A stretch of 64,000 nt of DNA from Galbula dea (Eukaryota; Chordata; Aves; Piciformes; Galbulidae): NCBI GenBank assembly GCA_013399015.1, contig VWZX01001038.1, forward strand, positions 58,516 to 122,515, read 5' to 3'. The stretch's first letter is position 1; the number at the start of each line of letters is the position of its first letter. Shown here piece after piece: positions 62,998 through 64,000 of the stretch. The translations under genes were made by a program, and so were the position numbers. The notes beneath the pieces are model-generated. The model was not told the DNA's origin and made no database searches. It saw only the letters and a list, made by a program, of their open reading frames with translations.

Positions 62998-63946
62998 TTT
63001 CCAACGCTGTTAAAACATTTAAGTGACTTTTAAGTATCCGGTTTCCTAGGTCCTGCAAGCTGGAAAATCTCCCTTCTTGCTGACCCGTTATAAAGCAATC
63101 TATAGCAACATTTCTGCTGCAGATCAATGTTCACCAAACAGTAAAATCAGATTTCTTTAGACACTGACGATCTCCCTCCGGCTCCTTCTAGCGAGAATCC
63201 GGGTTGAGGGATGGATATATTTGGAACCGTGTTTCAAAACACACGTGTCATTTGGCTTCTGTACAGACGGTGGCAAAATTTAATTCATGAAAGTATGCTA
63301 CGAATCCTCTTTAAACAACAACAACAAAAAAGTCAACAATTAAGCTGCTGGACATGATGAAGTCTCTGAGCACCTTCCAACTTTGCTTTTGCACGTCAAG
63401 CTCTGTGAAGCATCATCCCTCGTGGGTGCCCAGTGTCGGGATCAAGTAAACACGATGTTTTCGTCTTGGCTCCCCCTCAGACAAAATGTAGTGTTTGGGA
63501 GAAAAGTAGCTCCATTTCAGTTTCAAACCTCACAAGCCTCCGGGTGAAGGGAGGAAGTTTTGTCAGTTTCTTGATAAAAACTACCTTAAAAAAAAAAAAA
63601 CAACCCACAACCCAGAAAGCCACCAGCTACACGTGGGCAACACTTCGGTTTCCTTTGATAATGCTGACTGATTTAGCGTTACCCAGAAGAGGAAAAAGAG
63701 AGAAACAGCAGTTTGGTAAGAAACCAACCTTCGGGCTCGCCGAAAAGTGGCAAATCTCTTCTAGTCTTTCTGCCAGTCAGCGAGAGCCGCACATCTCCCC
63801 TTCGCAGTCCTTCTCCCGGGCCGTGCCACAGCAGCACTCCCGAATCCCAGCAAGATTTCGAATTCTTCTAAAAGATTTCCATCCCCTCCCCGCTCCCCCC
63901 ACCCCTCCCGAGAGGCTATATTTGGTATTTAAACACAGAAGAGCGA
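62998..63946 (-). other. ACVR2A: Presumed ACVR2A 5'UTR / proximal promoter
   Basis: The sequence directly upstream of the ATG has no in-frame continuation of the protein. In its last 115 bases the only two upstream ATGs open minimal ORFs (63111-63100 and 63018-63010). The right limit is set at a splice-acceptor-like site (63947-63976) and is uncertain. Confidence 0.45.
63883..63909 (-). other. Predicted G-quadruplex block on the coding strand
   Basis: Five C runs of 3-6 bases on the plus strand, separated by 1-3 bases, so five G runs on the ACVR2A sense strand. It can also be read as overlapping SP/KLF-type GC-box sites. Confidence 0.6.
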
Positions 63947-64000
63947 CTGAAAAAAAAAAAAAGAAAAAAAAATGCAATATCCAGCCGCTGGGGAGGAGGG

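Larger units (their letters stand above)
61900..63910 (-). promoter_or_regulatory. ACVR2A: CpG-enriched region around the ACVR2A start
   Basis: CpG dinucleotides, nearly absent from the rest of the window, recur throughout this stretch on both sides of exon 1. This fits a CpG-island shore or promoter region, as at the mammalian gene. It includes E-box palindromes CACGTG at 63242-63247 and 63630-63635 and a C-run block at 63883-63909. The transcription start could not be placed and may lie to the right of the window. Confidence 0.55.

Noticed and set aside
63016..63040. Possible splice acceptor TTTTAACAG just before the ATG
   Set aside because: The pyrimidine tract is short and broken by AAATG; the much stronger acceptor-like tract further upstream is the better candidate.
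1..64000. tRNA, snoRNA, CRISPR or operon-like arrangements
   Set aside because: No cloverleaf A/B-box pairs, C/D or H/ACA box sets in proper spacing, or regularly spaced repeats were noticed on either strand. The window is a vertebrate locus with one spliced gene.

Overview
This is a stretch of a bird nuclear genome. The evidence is a vertebrate intron/exon gene together with about seventeen scattered copies of chicken-repeat-1 (CR1) LINEs, whose 3' ends carry the avian motif of a G-run, TTGGACTAGATGATCT and ATTCTATGATTC-like tails. CR1 at this density, with GC-poor introns and no SINEs, fits Neoaves or another bird lineage. I cannot name the species.

The window is almost entirely one gene on the minus strand: ACVR2A, the activin receptor type-2A. 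All eleven coding exons are present, with GT-AG splice sites and matching reading phases. They assemble to a 513-residue protein, the same length as human ACVR2A. From right to left: a CpG-enriched promoter/5'UTR region (about 63.0-64.0 kb), exon 1 with the signal peptide (62.9 kb), a 31.5-kb intron 1, exons 2-4 encoding the ligand-binding ectodomain and transmembrane helix (27.8-31.4 kb), a 13.7-kb intron 4, exons 5-11 encoding the Ser/Thr kinase (4.5-14.1 kb), and a 3'UTR of about 3.6 kb ending at a cluster of three AATAAA signals near 970-1050. The leftmost 950 bases are intergenic and include one CR1 fragment running off the edge. No second gene, tRNA, CRISPR or intact mobile element was found.

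The receptor binds activins, GDF11/myostatin, nodal and several BMPs through its three-finger ectodomain, then phosphorylates type I receptors that signal through SMADs. There is no sign of an undescribed multi-gene system. The observations most worth a second look are small-scale: two strong hairpins in the 3'UTR, two minimal upstream ORFs just before the start codon, a splice-acceptor-like tract upstream of the called exon 1, a symmetrical steroid-receptor-like palindrome in intron 1, interruption of the two A8 coding tracts known from human ACVR2A, and miR-15/16- and miR-181-type sites in the 3'UTR.
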